Source: Vibrio chagasii (lineage in GTDB: Bacteria; Pseudomonadota; Gammaproteobacteria; Enterobacterales; Vibrionaceae). From it: a stretch of DNA of 64,000 nucleotides. Below the pieces are notes generated by a model. That model was not told where the DNA came from and did no database searches. It worked only from the letters and a program-made list of their open reading frames with translations. Within the stretch, counting starts at the first letter, position 1; each line of letters begins with the position of its first letter. This document shows, in pieces, positions 31,033 through 40,809 of the stretch. The DNA lies in NCBI GenBank assembly GCA_041879415.1, contig CP090851.1, positions 2,356,001 to 2,420,000 on the forward strand. The letters run 5' to 3'. A program made the position numbers and the translations under genes.

Positions 31033-31898
31033 TTACTCATACTCTAGCCGTCGATGGTGGCGGCACAAAAACTGCAATGAGACTCAAACGAATTTCACCA
31101 ACGCCGAGCGTAATTAAAGAGCGAACTTTAGCCGCAACGTCACTAACCTTATACGGTGAAACAGCAATCACTCAACTGACTCATTACATTGAAGAAATGC
31201 TGAGTGTGAATCAGATAAATCCGAAACAGTGTTATATTGTGGTCGGTGTTGCTGGCGCAGGTAATGCTCAACTAAAAGCGAAGTTACAACTGGCACTGTC
31301 CCATTTCCCAAACCTGTATGTGACGACCGATGCTGAAGCCTCGGTCGTTGGTGCAAATAGAGGAGAAGGCGTAAACTGTATTGCTATTGGCACAGGCTCG
31401 GTTGCGATTCAATTAGACAACCAATACGTGACTCATCAGTTTGGCGGTTGGGGTTTCCCCATTGGTGATCAAGGTGGCGGCGCTTGGCTTGGTTTTAAAG
31501 CGGTTCAGCAAACACTTGTCGAGTTTGACGCTCAACGTTGCTCGTTAACCAGTCAACTGGTCATGAAGAAAACAGGCAATGTCCGCAGTGCGATTCTAAA
31601 ATGGACTCGCTCAGCCAACGCGACCGATTATGCTCAATTTGCAAAAGAGCTTGTCGAGTTAGAACCATGTTGTCCGACGGCAAAAAACATCGTTGAGCAA
31701 GGTATTCAAGAAATTGAGAGGCTTGCGCGAATATGCTCAGAAAACAACTCACTACCGATCATGTTCTTAGGCAGCTTAGGCTCTTTCTATCGTTACAAAC
31801 TGCCACAAGCGCTACAAGATCGCAGCTTAGAGGTTCAAGGTAATGCTCTAGATGGCGCAGAAATCATCGCACATCAAAAGCTTTGCCCGCTTAATTAA
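31029..31898 (+). CDS. BadF/BadG-type amino-sugar kinase (probable GlcNAc kinase)
   Basis: A 289-residue cytosolic kinase of the BadF/BadG/BcrA/BcrD ATPase family (hexokinase/actin fold). The phosphate-1 loop is LAVDGGGTKTAMRL at the start; CIAIGTGSVAIQL and GGWGFPIGDQGGGAWLG form the phosphate-2 and sugar-binding region. Family members phosphorylate GlcNAc, glucosamine or MurNAc. Since AnmK next door handles anhydroMurNAc, GlcNAc released by NagZ is the simplest substrate (inference). It is coupled by overlap to the symporter and is followed 10 bp later by anmK. Confidence 0.82.
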   Translation: MITHTLAVDGGGTKTAMRLKRISPTPSVIKERTLAATSLTLYGETAITQLTHYIEEMLSVNQINPKQCYIVVGVAGAGNAQLKAKLQLALSHFPNLYVTTDAEASVVGANRGEGVNCIAIGTGSVAIQLDNQYVTHQFGGWGFPIGDQGGGAWLGFKAVQQTLVEFDAQRCSLTSQLVMKKTGNVRSAILKWTRSANATDYAQFAKELVELEPCCPTAKNIVEQGIQEIERLARICSENNSLPIMFLGSLGSFYRYKLPQALQDRSLEVQGNALDGAEIIAHQKLCPLN

Positions 31899-31908
31899 GG
31901 AAATGACC

Positions 31909-33021
31909 ATGAAGTCAGAGTTATACATTGGCGTGATGTCAGGCACGAGCATGGACGGCGTTGATACGGCACTGGTGTCGATAGAAGACAGCCGGATCAC
32001 ACTGCTTGCTCATGATGAGTTTCCAATGCCAAAGGAACTCAAAACACGCTTGCTGGATGTATGTATTGGTCAGAAAACTGACTTGATTGCCATTGGTGAG
32101 CTCGACCACCAGCTTGGCCACCTATTTGCTGATGCCGTTCTACAGCTTCTCGCCAAGTCAGAGACTCCTGCATCGGCTGTCACTGCAATTGGCAATCATG
32201 GTCAAACGGTATTCCACCAACCAACAGGCGACTCTCCTTTTACCATGCAGTTGGGTGATGCCAACATTATTGCTGCTAAAACCGAGATCCAAACCGTCGC
32301 TGATTTCAGACGTAAAGACATGGCACTTGGTGGACAAGGTGCGCCACTGGTCCCCGCTTTTCACCATACTATTTTTCAACCGCAAGAAAGCTCAGTTGTG
32401 GTGCTAAACATTGGTGGCATATCGAATATTTCAGTACTGCGCCCGAATCAACCAACACTTGGTTATGATACCGGCCCTGGCAATATGTTGATGGATGCTT
32501 GGGTAGATAAACACACGGGTGAAAAATTTGACCGCGACGCTCAGTTCGCACTTCAAGGCCAGGTCAATCAAGCCTTATTAAAACAACTGTTGGAAGAATC
32601 TTATTTATCTATAACACCGCCGAAAAGTACCGGTAGAGAGCTTTTCAACCTGCCTTGGTTAGAGCAACAATTAACAGAATTTAACGACATCTCAGCACAA
32701 GATGTCCAACGCACGCTTTGCGAATACACGGCTTTAACGATCGCCAATGAAGTCGAGACTTACCGCTTAGGCAACGCACCAGCATTGTATGTATGTGGTG
32801 GTGGGGTTAGAAACCCACTATTGATGAAGAGGCTGTCTGAGCTTCTACCAAGCTGGGAGGTTGCCTCAACCACTAGCAAAGGTGTAGATGCTGACTATAT
32901 GGAAGCCATGGCTTTTGCTTGGCTTGCTCAGCGTCATGTTCATCAACTACCGAGTAATTTGCCAGAAGTGACTGGTGCAAGCAGAGCTGCCTCTCTAGGC
33001 GTTCTATACAGTGCTAACTAA
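31909..33021 (+). CDS. anmK: Anhydro-N-acetylmuramic acid kinase AnmK
   Basis: A 370-residue cytosolic kinase. It opens the 1,6-anhydro ring of anhydroMurNAc and phosphorylates it to MurNAc-6-phosphate. Marks: IGVMSGTSMDGVDTALV at the start, GNHGQTVFHQP, QLGDANIIA, TVADFRRKDMALGGQGAPLVP and GYDTGPGNMLMDAW. The ATG at 31909 has AAGGA seven bases upstream and gives the conserved start MKSELYIGVMSG; the open frame runs 19 codons further into the kinase gene. Product goes straight to MurQ, encoded next. Confidence 0.96.
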   Translation: MKSELYIGVMSGTSMDGVDTALVSIEDSRITLLAHDEFPMPKELKTRLLDVCIGQKTDLIAIGELDHQLGHLFADAVLQLLAKSETPASAVTAIGNHGQTVFHQPTGDSPFTMQLGDANIIAAKTEIQTVADFRRKDMALGGQGAPLVPAFHHTIFQPQESSVVVLNIGGISNISVLRPNQPTLGYDTGPGNMLMDAWVDKHTGEKFDRDAQFALQGQVNQALLKQLLEESYLSITPPKSTGRELFNLPWLEQQLTEFNDISAQDVQRTLCEYTALTIANEVETYRLGNAPALYVCGGGVRNPLLMKRLSELLPSWEVASTTSKGVDADYMEAMAFAWLAQRHVHQLPSNLPEVTGASRAASLGVLYSAN

Positions 33022-33031
33022 ACCATTTTAG

Positions 33032-33973
<942 letters not shown>

Positions 33974-34012
33974 ATGTCGGATTAATCTTCGATGCTGATG
34001 AAAGCGTGATAC

Positions 34013-34046
34013 AAAAAACCAGTACGCATAAGGTACTGGTTTTTTT
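34013..34046 (+). terminator. Terminator of the recycling operon
   Basis: AAAAAACCAGTAC/GTACTGGTTTTTT-type stem-loop after murQ; may also serve the convergent lipoprotein gene. Confidence 0.9.
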
Positions 34047-34098
34047 CAATTTAAGCTTGATGATTCCGCTTAAGAGATGTGACTAATCACGAGCGAAG

Positions 34099-34449
34099 TT
34101 AGTGGTCGTTGGAGAACTCATCCCAGCCACGTTGCCACTCCATTCGGAAACGCTGAGCATCTTCGGTACCAGAACAAACACCTTCATACACCTGACCTGA
34201 TAAGCCAATCTGATAAGCGTGGTTCGGGTTACAATATTCAGTTACACCGATTTGGTAACCTTCGTTGTAGCTTGCTTGGTCAACGGCACCCAGTTCTGCC
34301 ATCTCTGAATACGAGCGTTGAGTGTTGCCTTTGATACCATCACGGTAGCCAATCTCTTGCCAGTTACCTTCTGCCGCTAAGTCTTGAACATTGGCGCTGC
34401 ATCCTGCAAGGCTAAATGCTACGGCGAATAGTGCTATTATCTTTTTCAT
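34099..34449 (-). CDS. DUF2799 lipoprotein
   Basis: A 116-residue predicted lipoprotein. The signal peptide MKKIIALFAVAFSLAGC ends in a lipobox with Cys17. The mature part has GNWQEIGYRDGIKG and SYNEGYQIGVTEYC, a glycine/tyrosine-rich pattern of the DUF2799 family, and two or three further cysteines. The function is unknown; the protein should be anchored in the envelope. It is a single-gene unit, convergent with murQ, and its promoter would lie in or next to the repeat array at 34510-34702. Confidence 0.75.
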   Translation of the reverse strand: MKKIIALFAVAFSLAGCSANVQDLAAEGNWQEIGYRDGIKGNTQRSYSEMAELGAVDQASYNEGYQIGVTEYCNPNHAYQIGLSGQVYEGVCSGTEDAQRFRMEWQRGWDEFSNDH

Positions 34450-34509
34450 TTCAATCCTTTATATTTCCCTAGCCACTTCTAAATGAAGCTTTGCCTCTGG
34501 TAGTAATTC

Positions 34510-34702
34510 TCCGCTGAACGGGGGCTGATGTCCACTCATCTCTGTTATCTACCGCTGATCTTTATTACACGCCGTTTAATGCTCACCATCGACCACTCAA
34601 CAGAAGCACGATACTTCTCAACACTTATCCCCCACCACTCAACAAAGGTCACAAACCACTAAACCGGTTATAACACCACTTAATTAGCTATTCGACCACT
34701 CA
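34510..34702 (+). promoter_or_regulatory. Phased array of about ten BtsR-like direct repeats
   Basis: 8-bp units start at 34510, 34531, 34551, 34571, 34592, 34613, 34634, 34655, 34675 and 34695, that is, every 20-21 bp. Their sequences are TCCGCTGA, TCCACTCA, ACCGCTGA, GCCGTTTA, ACCACTCA, ACTTCTCA, ACCACTCA, ACCACTAA, ACCACTTA, ACCACTCA. The motif I recall for E. coli BtsR (YehT) is ACC[G/A]CT[C/T]A as a direct pair with a 13-bp spacer, i.e. a 21-bp period, which these units match. The array ends about 13-16 bp before the likely -35 of the transporter gene. Repeats are seen; the binding protein is inferred. Confidence 0.75.
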
Positions 34703-34737
34703 CTCCAGTAGCGGAAGTTTCTTTCCATACACTCCTC

Positions 34738-34746
34738 TAATATACA
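34738..34746 (+). promoter_or_regulatory. Likely -10 region of the CstA/BtsT gene
   Basis: TAATAT/TATACA about 40 bp before the ATG. No good -35 exists at the right distance (TTTCTT or AAGTTT), which fits a promoter depending on an activator bound at the adjoining array. Confidence 0.5.
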
Positions 34747-34782
34747 CCCTGACTTAATTAATACATTCAGGGATAACAAATT

Positions 34783-36270
34783 ATGATGTGGTTTCTTACC
34801 TGTGTCGCAGCACTCATTGGTGGCTACTTTATTTACGGTACCTTTATCGAGAAGATTTTCGGTATCAATGAAAAGCGCCAAACACCCGCTCACACTAAGC
34901 AAGACGGCGTGGACTACGTTCCAATGTCGACTCCAAAGGTTTACCTAGTTCAGCTGCTTAACATTGCAGGTGTAGGTCCAATCTTCGGCCCTATCATGGG
35001 TGCCCTATACGGCCCAGCAGCAATGCTATGGATCGTACTAGGTTGTATCTTCGCAGGTGCAGTACACGACTACTTCTCAGGTATGTTATCTATCCGTAAT
35101 GGTGGTGCTTCGGTTCCAACCATCACTGGACGTTACCTAGGCAATGGCGCAAAACACTTTATGAATATCTTTGCCATTGTTCTACTGCTTCTAGTTGGTG
35201 TGGTATTCGTTTCTGCTCCAGCAGGCATGATCACTAACCTAGTGAACGATCAAACTGATTTCGCGATGTCTGCAACAACTATGGTTGTTGTTATCTTTGC
35301 TTACTACATCATCGCAACGATTGTCCCTGTCGATAAAATCATTGGTCGCTTCTATCCACTGTTCGGTGCTCTGCTTATCTTCATGTCGGTAGGCCTAATC
35401 ACCGCAATTGGCTTCTCTGATGAACACCAAATCATGGGTGGTTTTGAAATCAGCGACATGTTCACCAACATGAACCCTAACGATCTACCACTATGGCCTG
35501 CTCTATTCATCACTATCGCTTGTGGTGCAATCTCTGGCTTCCACGCAACTCAGTCACCTCTGATGGCGCGTTGTATGGAAAACGAGAAGAACGGTCGCTT
35601 CGTATTCTACGGTGCAATGATTGGTGAAGGCATCATCGCTCTTATCTGGTGTGCACTTGCACTATCGTTCTTCGGTTCAGTTGAGTCTCTATCTGAAGCG
35701 GTAGCAAACGGCGGCCCAGGTAACGTGGTATACAGCGCTTCATTTGGCCTACTAGGTGTATTCGGCGGTATCCTTGCTTTCCTAGGCGTGGTTATCCTAC
35801 CAATCACATCTGGTGACACAGCATTCCGTTCAAGCCGCCTAATCCTTGCTGAATACTTCAACATGGAACAGAAGACACTGCGTAACCGCCTACTGATGGC
35901 TCTACCGCTGTTCGTTATCGGTGGCATCCTGACTCAAGTAGACTTCGGTATCATCTGGCGCTACTTCGGTTTCGCTAACCAATCAACAGCAGTAATGATG
36001 TTGTGGACAGCGTCAGCTTACCTACTACGTCACAACAAACTGCACTGGGTAACGACAGTTCCAGCTATCTTCATGACGTCTGTGTGTATCACATTCATCC
36101 TGAACAACAGCCAACTTGGTTTCGGCCTACCTATGCAAATCTCAACTATCGTTGGTGTGATTAGTGCGCTGGGTGTTGCGGCTTACGTAATCAAGATTTC
36201 TAAAGGCAAAGGCGAAACTGACCTTGCTAATGAAGAAAAAGAAGCAAAAGGCGAGACCAAAACAGCCTAG
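34783..36270 (+). CDS. CstA-family (carbon starvation/pyruvate) transporter
   Basis: A 495-residue polytopic membrane protein of the CstA family, with about a dozen hydrophobic segments. Marks: NIAGVGPIFGPIMGALYGP, GAVHDYFSGMLSIRNGGAS and PITSGDTAFRSSRLILAEYF. E. coli CstA and BtsT are about 700 residues; this shorter form ends after the core. BtsT and CstA import pyruvate with protons (known in E. coli). The gene is followed by a BtsS/BtsR-type two-component system and preceded by the repeat array, so it is most likely the BtsT-equivalent pyruvate transporter. The acidic/lysine-rich tail (KGETDLANEEKEAKGETK) is cytosolic. AGGGA precedes the ATG. Confidence 0.85.
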   Translation: MMWFLTCVAALIGGYFIYGTFIEKIFGINEKRQTPAHTKQDGVDYVPMSTPKVYLVQLLNIAGVGPIFGPIMGALYGPAAMLWIVLGCIFAGAVHDYFSGMLSIRNGGASVPTITGRYLGNGAKHFMNIFAIVLLLLVGVVFVSAPAGMITNLVNDQTDFAMSATTMVVVIFAYYIIATIVPVDKIIGRFYPLFGALLIFMSVGLITAIGFSDEHQIMGGFEISDMFTNMNPNDLPLWPALFITIACGAISGFHATQSPLMARCMENEKNGRFVFYGAMIGEGIIALIWCALALSFFGSVESLSEAVANGGPGNVVYSASFGLLGVFGGILAFLGVVILPITSGDTAFRSSRLILAEYFNMEQKTLRNRLLMALPLFVIGGILTQVDFGIIWRYFGFANQSTAVMMLWTASAYLLRHNKLHWVTTVPAIFMTSVCITFILNNSQLGFGLPMQISTIVGVISALGVAAYVIKISKGKGETDLANEEKEAKGETKTA

Positions 36271-36378
36271 TTCTTAGACTCTTTGTAAAAGAGACCAGTC
36301 TTCATAGAAAGACAAGAACAGCCAAACACAACTTCGCTTGTTCCGGCAATCACTCAGTGATTCATGGATATTAAGACT

Positions 36379-36404
36379 AAAGCCCATCCCCTGTGATGGG
36401 CTTT
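36379..36404 (+). terminator. Terminator after the CstA-family gene
   Basis: AAAGCCCATC/GATGGGCTTT stem with a short loop and T-rich tail; btsS therefore has its own promoter in 36405-36534. Confidence 0.85.
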
Positions 36405-36534
36405 ATTGTCTGTAATGGTTAAGCAAGAAAGTGAGAAGTGCCAATCGCTCGATAAAAGCCTTACAAACACAAGCAAAACTACCCTTACCACACAATGAGC
36501 TTTACACTTAACAAGCGTCTCAATAGGTGAAAAT

Positions 36535-38205
36535 ATGGAACTCATTCTCTCTCTGCTTCAACAAACCTGTGTCTACTTAGTGATCGCTTACATGCTAAGT
36601 AAAACCCCACTGATTCTCCCTTTGTTGAGCATCTCTTCACGCTTAAGCCATAAGATCAGCTGTTACGTTCTGTTCTCTTTGTTCTGCATTATGGGCACCT
36701 ACTTCGGCCTACAGATAAATGACGCTATCGCCAACACGCGTGCAATGGGCGCGGTGATGGGAGGCCTATTTGGTGGCCCTGTGGTTGGTTTTGCAGTGGG
36801 TTTTACTGGCGGCATTCATCGTTACTCATTAGGTGGCTTCACCGACTTGGCATGTGCGATTTCAACCACTGCGGAGGGCCTGATTGGTGGTTTGCTGCAT
36901 GTGTACTTAGTCAGAAAGAACAAAGCCAACCAGCTATTTAATCCGATGGTGGTGTTCTCTGTGACGCTGTTTGCAGAGATCATTCAGATGTTGATTCTGC
37001 TTGCAGTCGCCAAACCATTTGAACAATCTTATGCGCTGGTTTCCGACATTGCAGCGCCGATGATCATTGCCAACTCTGTGGGTGCAGCACTGTTCATGAG
37101 TATCATCCAAGACCGTAAAACCATATTTGAGAAATACTCAGCGACTTTCTCGCGTCGTGCACTGACCATTGCCGAACGTTCGGTAGGTATTCTGCATGGT
37201 GGTTTCACGTCTGATAACGCGCAGAAGATCGTGCGCATCATCTACGAAGAGACCAACGTAGGTGCTGTGGCAATCACTGACCGAGAAAAAATTCTCGCTT
37301 TCGTTGGCATCGGCGATGAGCACCATATTCCAAACACCCCTATTTCATCGCAAAGTACACTGACTTCGATGGAACAGAACGACATCATCTACCTTGATGG
37401 TAAAGAGAACCCATACCAATGCTCACTCTCACAGGATTGTAAGTTGGGGTCAGCGCTGATTATCCCACTGCGTGCTGGTAACGAAGTCGTCGGTACCATC
37501 AAGCTGTATGAGCCTAAACTGAAGCTGTTTTCAACCATCAATATGTCGATGGCTGAAGGTATTGCTCAGCTGTTATCGAGTCAAATCCTGTTCAGCAACT
37601 ACCAGCAACAGCAAACCCTGCTCACTCAAGCTGAAATCAAACTGCTGCACGCACAGGTCAACCCGCACTTCTTGTTTAACGCACTCAACACCATCAGTGC
37701 CGTAACACGTCGTGACCCAGATAAAGCACGTGAGCTCATTCAGCACCTATCTCACTTTTTCAGAAGTAACCTTAAGCAGAATATCAATACCGTGAAGCTT
37801 AAAGACGAGCTCGCGCACGTTAACGCGTACCTGACGATCGAAAAGGCACGCTTTACTGACCGCTTAGAAATTGAGTGGGACATAGACCCACAACTGTTTG
37901 AGTCACAACTGCCAAGCTTTACCCTGCAACCTCTGGTTGAAAATGCCATTAAACATGGGATTTCAAACATGCTGGAAGGCGGCAAAGTGAAGATCTATAG
38001 CGAAGCTTTCCAAGGTGGATTTAAACTGATCGTTGAGGACAATGCTGGTAACTACCAAAAGCCATCTCAAGATCATGTTGGATTAGGGATGGAAATTGTT
38101 GATAAACGACTCACTAATTTCTTTGGACAAGACTCAGCACTAAAAATAGAATCTCAACCACAGCAATTTACTCGAATGAGCTTTATCATACCTATACTAA
38201 AATAA
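36535..38205 (+). CDS. btsS: LytS/BtsS-type sensor histidine kinase
   Basis: A 556-residue inner-membrane kinase. The N-terminal 5TMR-LYT region (about residues 1-200; GAVMGGLFGGPVVGFAVGF) makes five or six membrane segments. A GAF-like domain covers about 225-355, and the His_kinase/HATPase module follows. The phospho-acceptor is His378 in NPHFLFNALNTIS; the N box is PLVENAIKHG and the G box GLGMEIVDKRL. E. coli BtsS binds extracellular pyruvate. Pairing with a LytTR regulator and a CstA/BtsT transporter supports the BtsS assignment over a generic LytS. A gap of 103 bp separates it from the regulator gene. Confidence 0.87.
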   Translation: MELILSLLQQTCVYLVIAYMLSKTPLILPLLSISSRLSHKISCYVLFSLFCIMGTYFGLQINDAIANTRAMGAVMGGLFGGPVVGFAVGFTGGIHRYSLGGFTDLACAISTTAEGLIGGLLHVYLVRKNKANQLFNPMVVFSVTLFAEIIQMLILLAVAKPFEQSYALVSDIAAPMIIANSVGAALFMSIIQDRKTIFEKYSATFSRRALTIAERSVGILHGGFTSDNAQKIVRIIYEETNVGAVAITDREKILAFVGIGDEHHIPNTPISSQSTLTSMEQNDIIYLDGKENPYQCSLSQDCKLGSALIIPLRAGNEVVGTIKLYEPKLKLFSTINMSMAEGIAQLLSSQILFSNYQQQQTLLTQAEIKLLHAQVNPHFLFNALNTISAVTRRDPDKARELIQHLSHFFRSNLKQNINTVKLKDELAHVNAYLTIEKARFTDRLEIEWDIDPQLFESQLPSFTLQPLVENAIKHGISNMLEGGKVKIYSEAFQGGFKLIVEDNAGNYQKPSQDHVGLGMEIVDKRLTNFFGQDSALKIESQPQQFTRMSFIIPILK

Positions 38206-38308
38206 AGGTGTTTTCGTAGATAATCGCTTCTCAGTAGTGACATTTAGAAGCAAACATTTAAAAGATAAGCGGAATAAGCAGGGACAGAACAAAAATGAAG
38301 ATTGCAGG

Positions 38309-39040
38309 ATGTTAAAAGCACTCGTTATCGATGATGAGCTTTTTGCTCGCGAAGAGCTGATTGAATTACTGACTGAAACGGGAGAAGTGGAAGTCATCGG
38401 TCAAGCAAGCAACGCGATCGAAGGACTTAAACAGATCAACCTTCTTAAACCCGACGTGGTGTATCTAGATATTCAGATGCCTCAAGTTACGGGGATTGAG
38501 CTGTTGAGTATGCTTGATCCAGATACCATGCCTTACGTGGTGTTTGTGACTGCTTACGACCAATATGCAATTCAAGCCTTTGAAGATAACGCCTTTGATT
38601 ACCTGCTTAAACCCGTTGAGCCCTGCCGACTCAATAAAAGTGTCTCTCGACTGAACAAAGTCGTTAAGCAGAACCAAAAAGCACCAGAGCAAAATGTCGC
38701 TTCCATTGCCCCTTCCCGCTTAGAGCAGATTCCGTGTATTGGTCACAACCGCATTGTGATCATGGCGAGCCAAAGTGTCGAGTGTGCCTATTCTGATATC
38801 AGCGGCGTGCATGTTCGCTGTTCATCGCAAACGGCCACTTCACAGCTGACGCTAAAGATCTTAGAAGAGAAGACCGATTTGATCCGCTGTCACCGACAAT
38901 ATTTGATCAACATAAAGTCGATCCAAGAGATCAAACTACTAGAGAATGGATTAGCGGAGATCCTCACGCTTACCGGCTTTGAAGTGCCTGTGAGTCGTCG
39001 CTATCTCAAGACACTAAAAGAACAACTCGGTATCCAATAG
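38309..39040 (+). CDS. btsR: LytTR response regulator, BtsR-type
   Basis: A 243-residue regulator. The receiver domain spans residues 1-120 with the acidic pair DDE at 8-10, phospho-acceptor Asp54 (YLDIQMP) and Lys in LLKPVEP. The LytTR DNA-binding domain spans about 140-240 (CIGHNRIVIMASQSVE, LIRCHRQYLINIKSI, VPVSRRYLKTLK). LytTR domains bind short direct repeats spaced about two helical turns apart, which is exactly the form of the array at 34510-34702. The ATG at 38309 gives the conserved start MLKALVIDDE; the frame is open 24 codons upstream. A strong terminator follows. Confidence 0.88.
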   Translation: MLKALVIDDELFAREELIELLTETGEVEVIGQASNAIEGLKQINLLKPDVVYLDIQMPQVTGIELLSMLDPDTMPYVVFVTAYDQYAIQAFEDNAFDYLLKPVEPCRLNKSVSRLNKVVKQNQKAPEQNVASIAPSRLEQIPCIGHNRIVIMASQSVECAYSDISGVHVRCSSQTATSQLTLKILEEKTDLIRCHRQYLINIKSIQEIKLLENGLAEILTLTGFEVPVSRRYLKTLKEQLGIQ

Positions 39041-39060
39041 CCTATCAAAGCGCACGATCA

Positions 39061-39090
39061 AAAAAGCCAACGTATCAACGTTGGCTTTTT
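39061..39090. terminator. Bidirectional terminator between btsR and ispH
   Basis: AAAAAGCCAACG/CGTTGGCTTTTT with a short loop; serves both convergent genes. Confidence 0.92.
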
Positions 39091-39145
39091 TACTACTTGC
39101 GAATCGGCTGTATAACGAATCGTTAATGTCACAAATCGATAGAGA

Positions 39146-40105
39146 TTAATCGACTTGTTTAATCTGTAGCTCTTTTGGTACTTCGAAGAACATGTTCTCT
39201 TCACGACCTTGAATCTCTTCAACGTCAGTAGCACCAAGCTCGCGAATACGATCTAAGATTTGATTTACCAGCTCTTCAGGAGCAGATGCACCAGCCGTTA
39301 CACCGATTTTCTTCTTGCCTTCAACCCATTCTGTTTGAATGTCTTCAGGACAATCCGTTAGGTAGCCAGGTGTGCCTAATTTCTCAGCCAACTCTTTCAA
39401 GCGTGTTGAATTCGATGAGTTCTTAGAACCAACCACAATCACAACGTCAACGTCATTTGCCATTTCACGCACGGCGTCTTGACGGTTTTGAGTCGCGTAA
39501 CAGATGTCGTCTTTACGAGGGCCTTGGATCTCAGGGAATACGCGACGTAGCTCTTCGATTACGTCAGCTGTCTCATCAACAGATAGCGTCGTTTGGCTCA
39601 CGTAGTGCAGGTTAGTTGGATCGTTTACCACTAGGTTTTGCACGTCCTCTGGTTTCTCAACCAAGTACATACCACCCGTTTGGCTCGCGTATTGACCCAT
39701 AGTACCTTCAACTTCAGGGTGACCTGCGTGACCAATCAGCACCACTTCCATATGTTTACGGCTCGCACGCGCAACCTCCATATGGACTTTAGTTACTAAA
39801 GGACACGTTGCATCGAATACCGTTAGCTCGCGCTCTTTCGCTTCTTTACGAACCGCTTGAGACACGCCGTGAGCAGAGAAGATCACGATGTTATCGTCTG
39901 GCACTTCGCTAAGTTCTTCGACAAAAATAGCACCGCGTTGTTTTAGCCCCTCAACAACAAAGCGGTTGTGTACCACTTCATGACGAACGTAGATCGGTGG
40001 CTGGTACATTTCGAGTGCGCGCTCGACAATGCTGATCGCACGATCAACACCGGCACAAAAGCCACGAGGGTTAGCTAACATTATTTTCATTTCATTGCTC
40101 ATCAT
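39146..40105 (-). CDS. ispH: 4-hydroxy-3-methylbut-2-enyl diphosphate reductase IspH
   Basis: A 4Fe-4S enzyme making IPP and DMAPP in the last step of the MEP isoprenoid pathway. Cluster cysteines are in [18 protein letters not shown] and LTDCPEDIQ; the active-site Glu/His segments [10 protein letters not shown] and [11 protein letters not shown] are present. The frame from 40105 gives 319 residues; the third in-frame ATG at 40090 ([10 protein letters not shown]) matches the E. coli start exactly and puts the first cysteine at position 12, so 314 residues is quite possible. It is the last gene of the lspA-fkpB-ispH run, as in E. coli. Confidence 0.95.
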   Translation of the reverse strand: MMSNEMKIMLANPRGFCAGVDRAISIVERALEMYQPPIYVRHEVVHNRFVVEGLKQRGAIFVEELSEVPDDNIVIFSAHGVSQAVRKEAKERELTVFDATCPLVTKVHMEVARASRKHMEVVLIGHAGHPEVEGTMGQYASQTGGMYLVEKPEDVQNLVVNDPTNLHYVSQTTLSVDETADVIEELRRVFPEIQGPRKDDICYATQNRQDAVREMANDVDVVIVVGSKNSSNSTRLKELAEKLGTPGYLTDCPEDIQTEWVEGKKKIGVTAGASAPEELVNQILDRIRELGATDVEEIQGREENMFFEVPKELQIKQVD

Positions 40106-40218
40106 TTACCGCGGTACTAAGGTTGTTTCTATAGAGTTCGCCGTCGGCGAGGCTCGCATTCTACAGTGAAGCGCCTAGACAGTGAAGCTCTGGGTGACAT
40201 CACAGCTGTAAGGTGATG

Positions 40219-40650
40219 TTAGTCGACAGATAAGATATTGACGTCAAACGTAACATCTTGGCCTGCTAGTGGGTGATTAAAATCAACCGTCACAGAATCG
40301 CCAGCGATCTCAGTGATAATACCTGGGATTTCCATACCGTCAGGGCCAGAAAATGCCATGATAGTGCCCACTTCAACCTCAGAGTCACCAACAAATTTAG
40401 CACGATCCATATGGTGGATATGATCTGGGTTAGGCATACCAAACGCATCTTTCGCTTTTAGGTCGATAGACTTTTCAGTACCTGCTTCAAGCCCAAGTAA
40501 GCACGCTTCAAAGTTCTCGCTTAGGCTACCATCTCCCATCACGAACTTCGCCGGTTTGCCCATATTTTCGGTACTATCGGCAACTGAACCATCCTTCATC
40601 TTAATCGTAAAATGTAGGGTTACTGCTGAATCATTTTTAATTGCTGCCAC
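40219..40650 (-). CDS. fkpB: FKBP-type peptidyl-prolyl isomerase FkpB (SlpA)
   Basis: A 143-residue SlyD/SlpA-like isomerase with an FKBP domain interrupted by an IF chaperone domain (about residues 65-120). Marks: TLHFTIKMKDGSVADST at the start, GDGSLSENFEACLLGLEAG, and FNHPLAGQDVTFDV at the end. It assists folding in the cytosol. The GTG at 40650 has AAGGA seven bases upstream and gives MAAIKNDSAVT; the longer frame from 40743 would start inside the lspA terminator and carry an unrelated basic tail, so it is rejected. ispH follows after about 115 bp. Confidence 0.92.
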   Translation of the reverse strand: MAAIKNDSAVTLHFTIKMKDGSVADSTENMGKPAKFVMGDGSLSENFEACLLGLEAGTEKSIDLKAKDAFGMPNPDHIHHMDRAKFVGDSEVEVGTIMAFSGPDGMEIPGIITEIAGDSVTVDFNHPLAGQDVTFDVNILSVD

Positions 40651-40719
40651 GTTACTTTCCTTAGACTTCTTTATTATTTGAGGATGCATTTTGCTTTGCT
40701 TCCTTGTTGACTGAAGCAT

Positions 40720-40755
40720 AAAAAAAAGCGCCACCGGAATCAACCGACAGCGCTT
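40720..40755 (-). terminator. Terminator between lspA and fkpB
   Basis: Minus-strand AGCGC..CGG/CCG..GCGCT stem-loop (40754-40727) followed by eight Ts. It sits just before fkpB and suggests partial termination after lspA, or a separate fkpB promoter. Confidence 0.8.
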
Positions 40756-40809
40756 AGGGCTATTCTATTCTGTGAGTCATAGACTGACTTTAGAGTATCT
40801 ATTTAAAAG

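Noticed and set aside
40651..40743. N-terminal extension of FkpB to an ATG at 40743
   Set aside because: It starts inside the lspA terminator and adds non-conserved sequence; the GTG at 40650 has a proper ribosome site.
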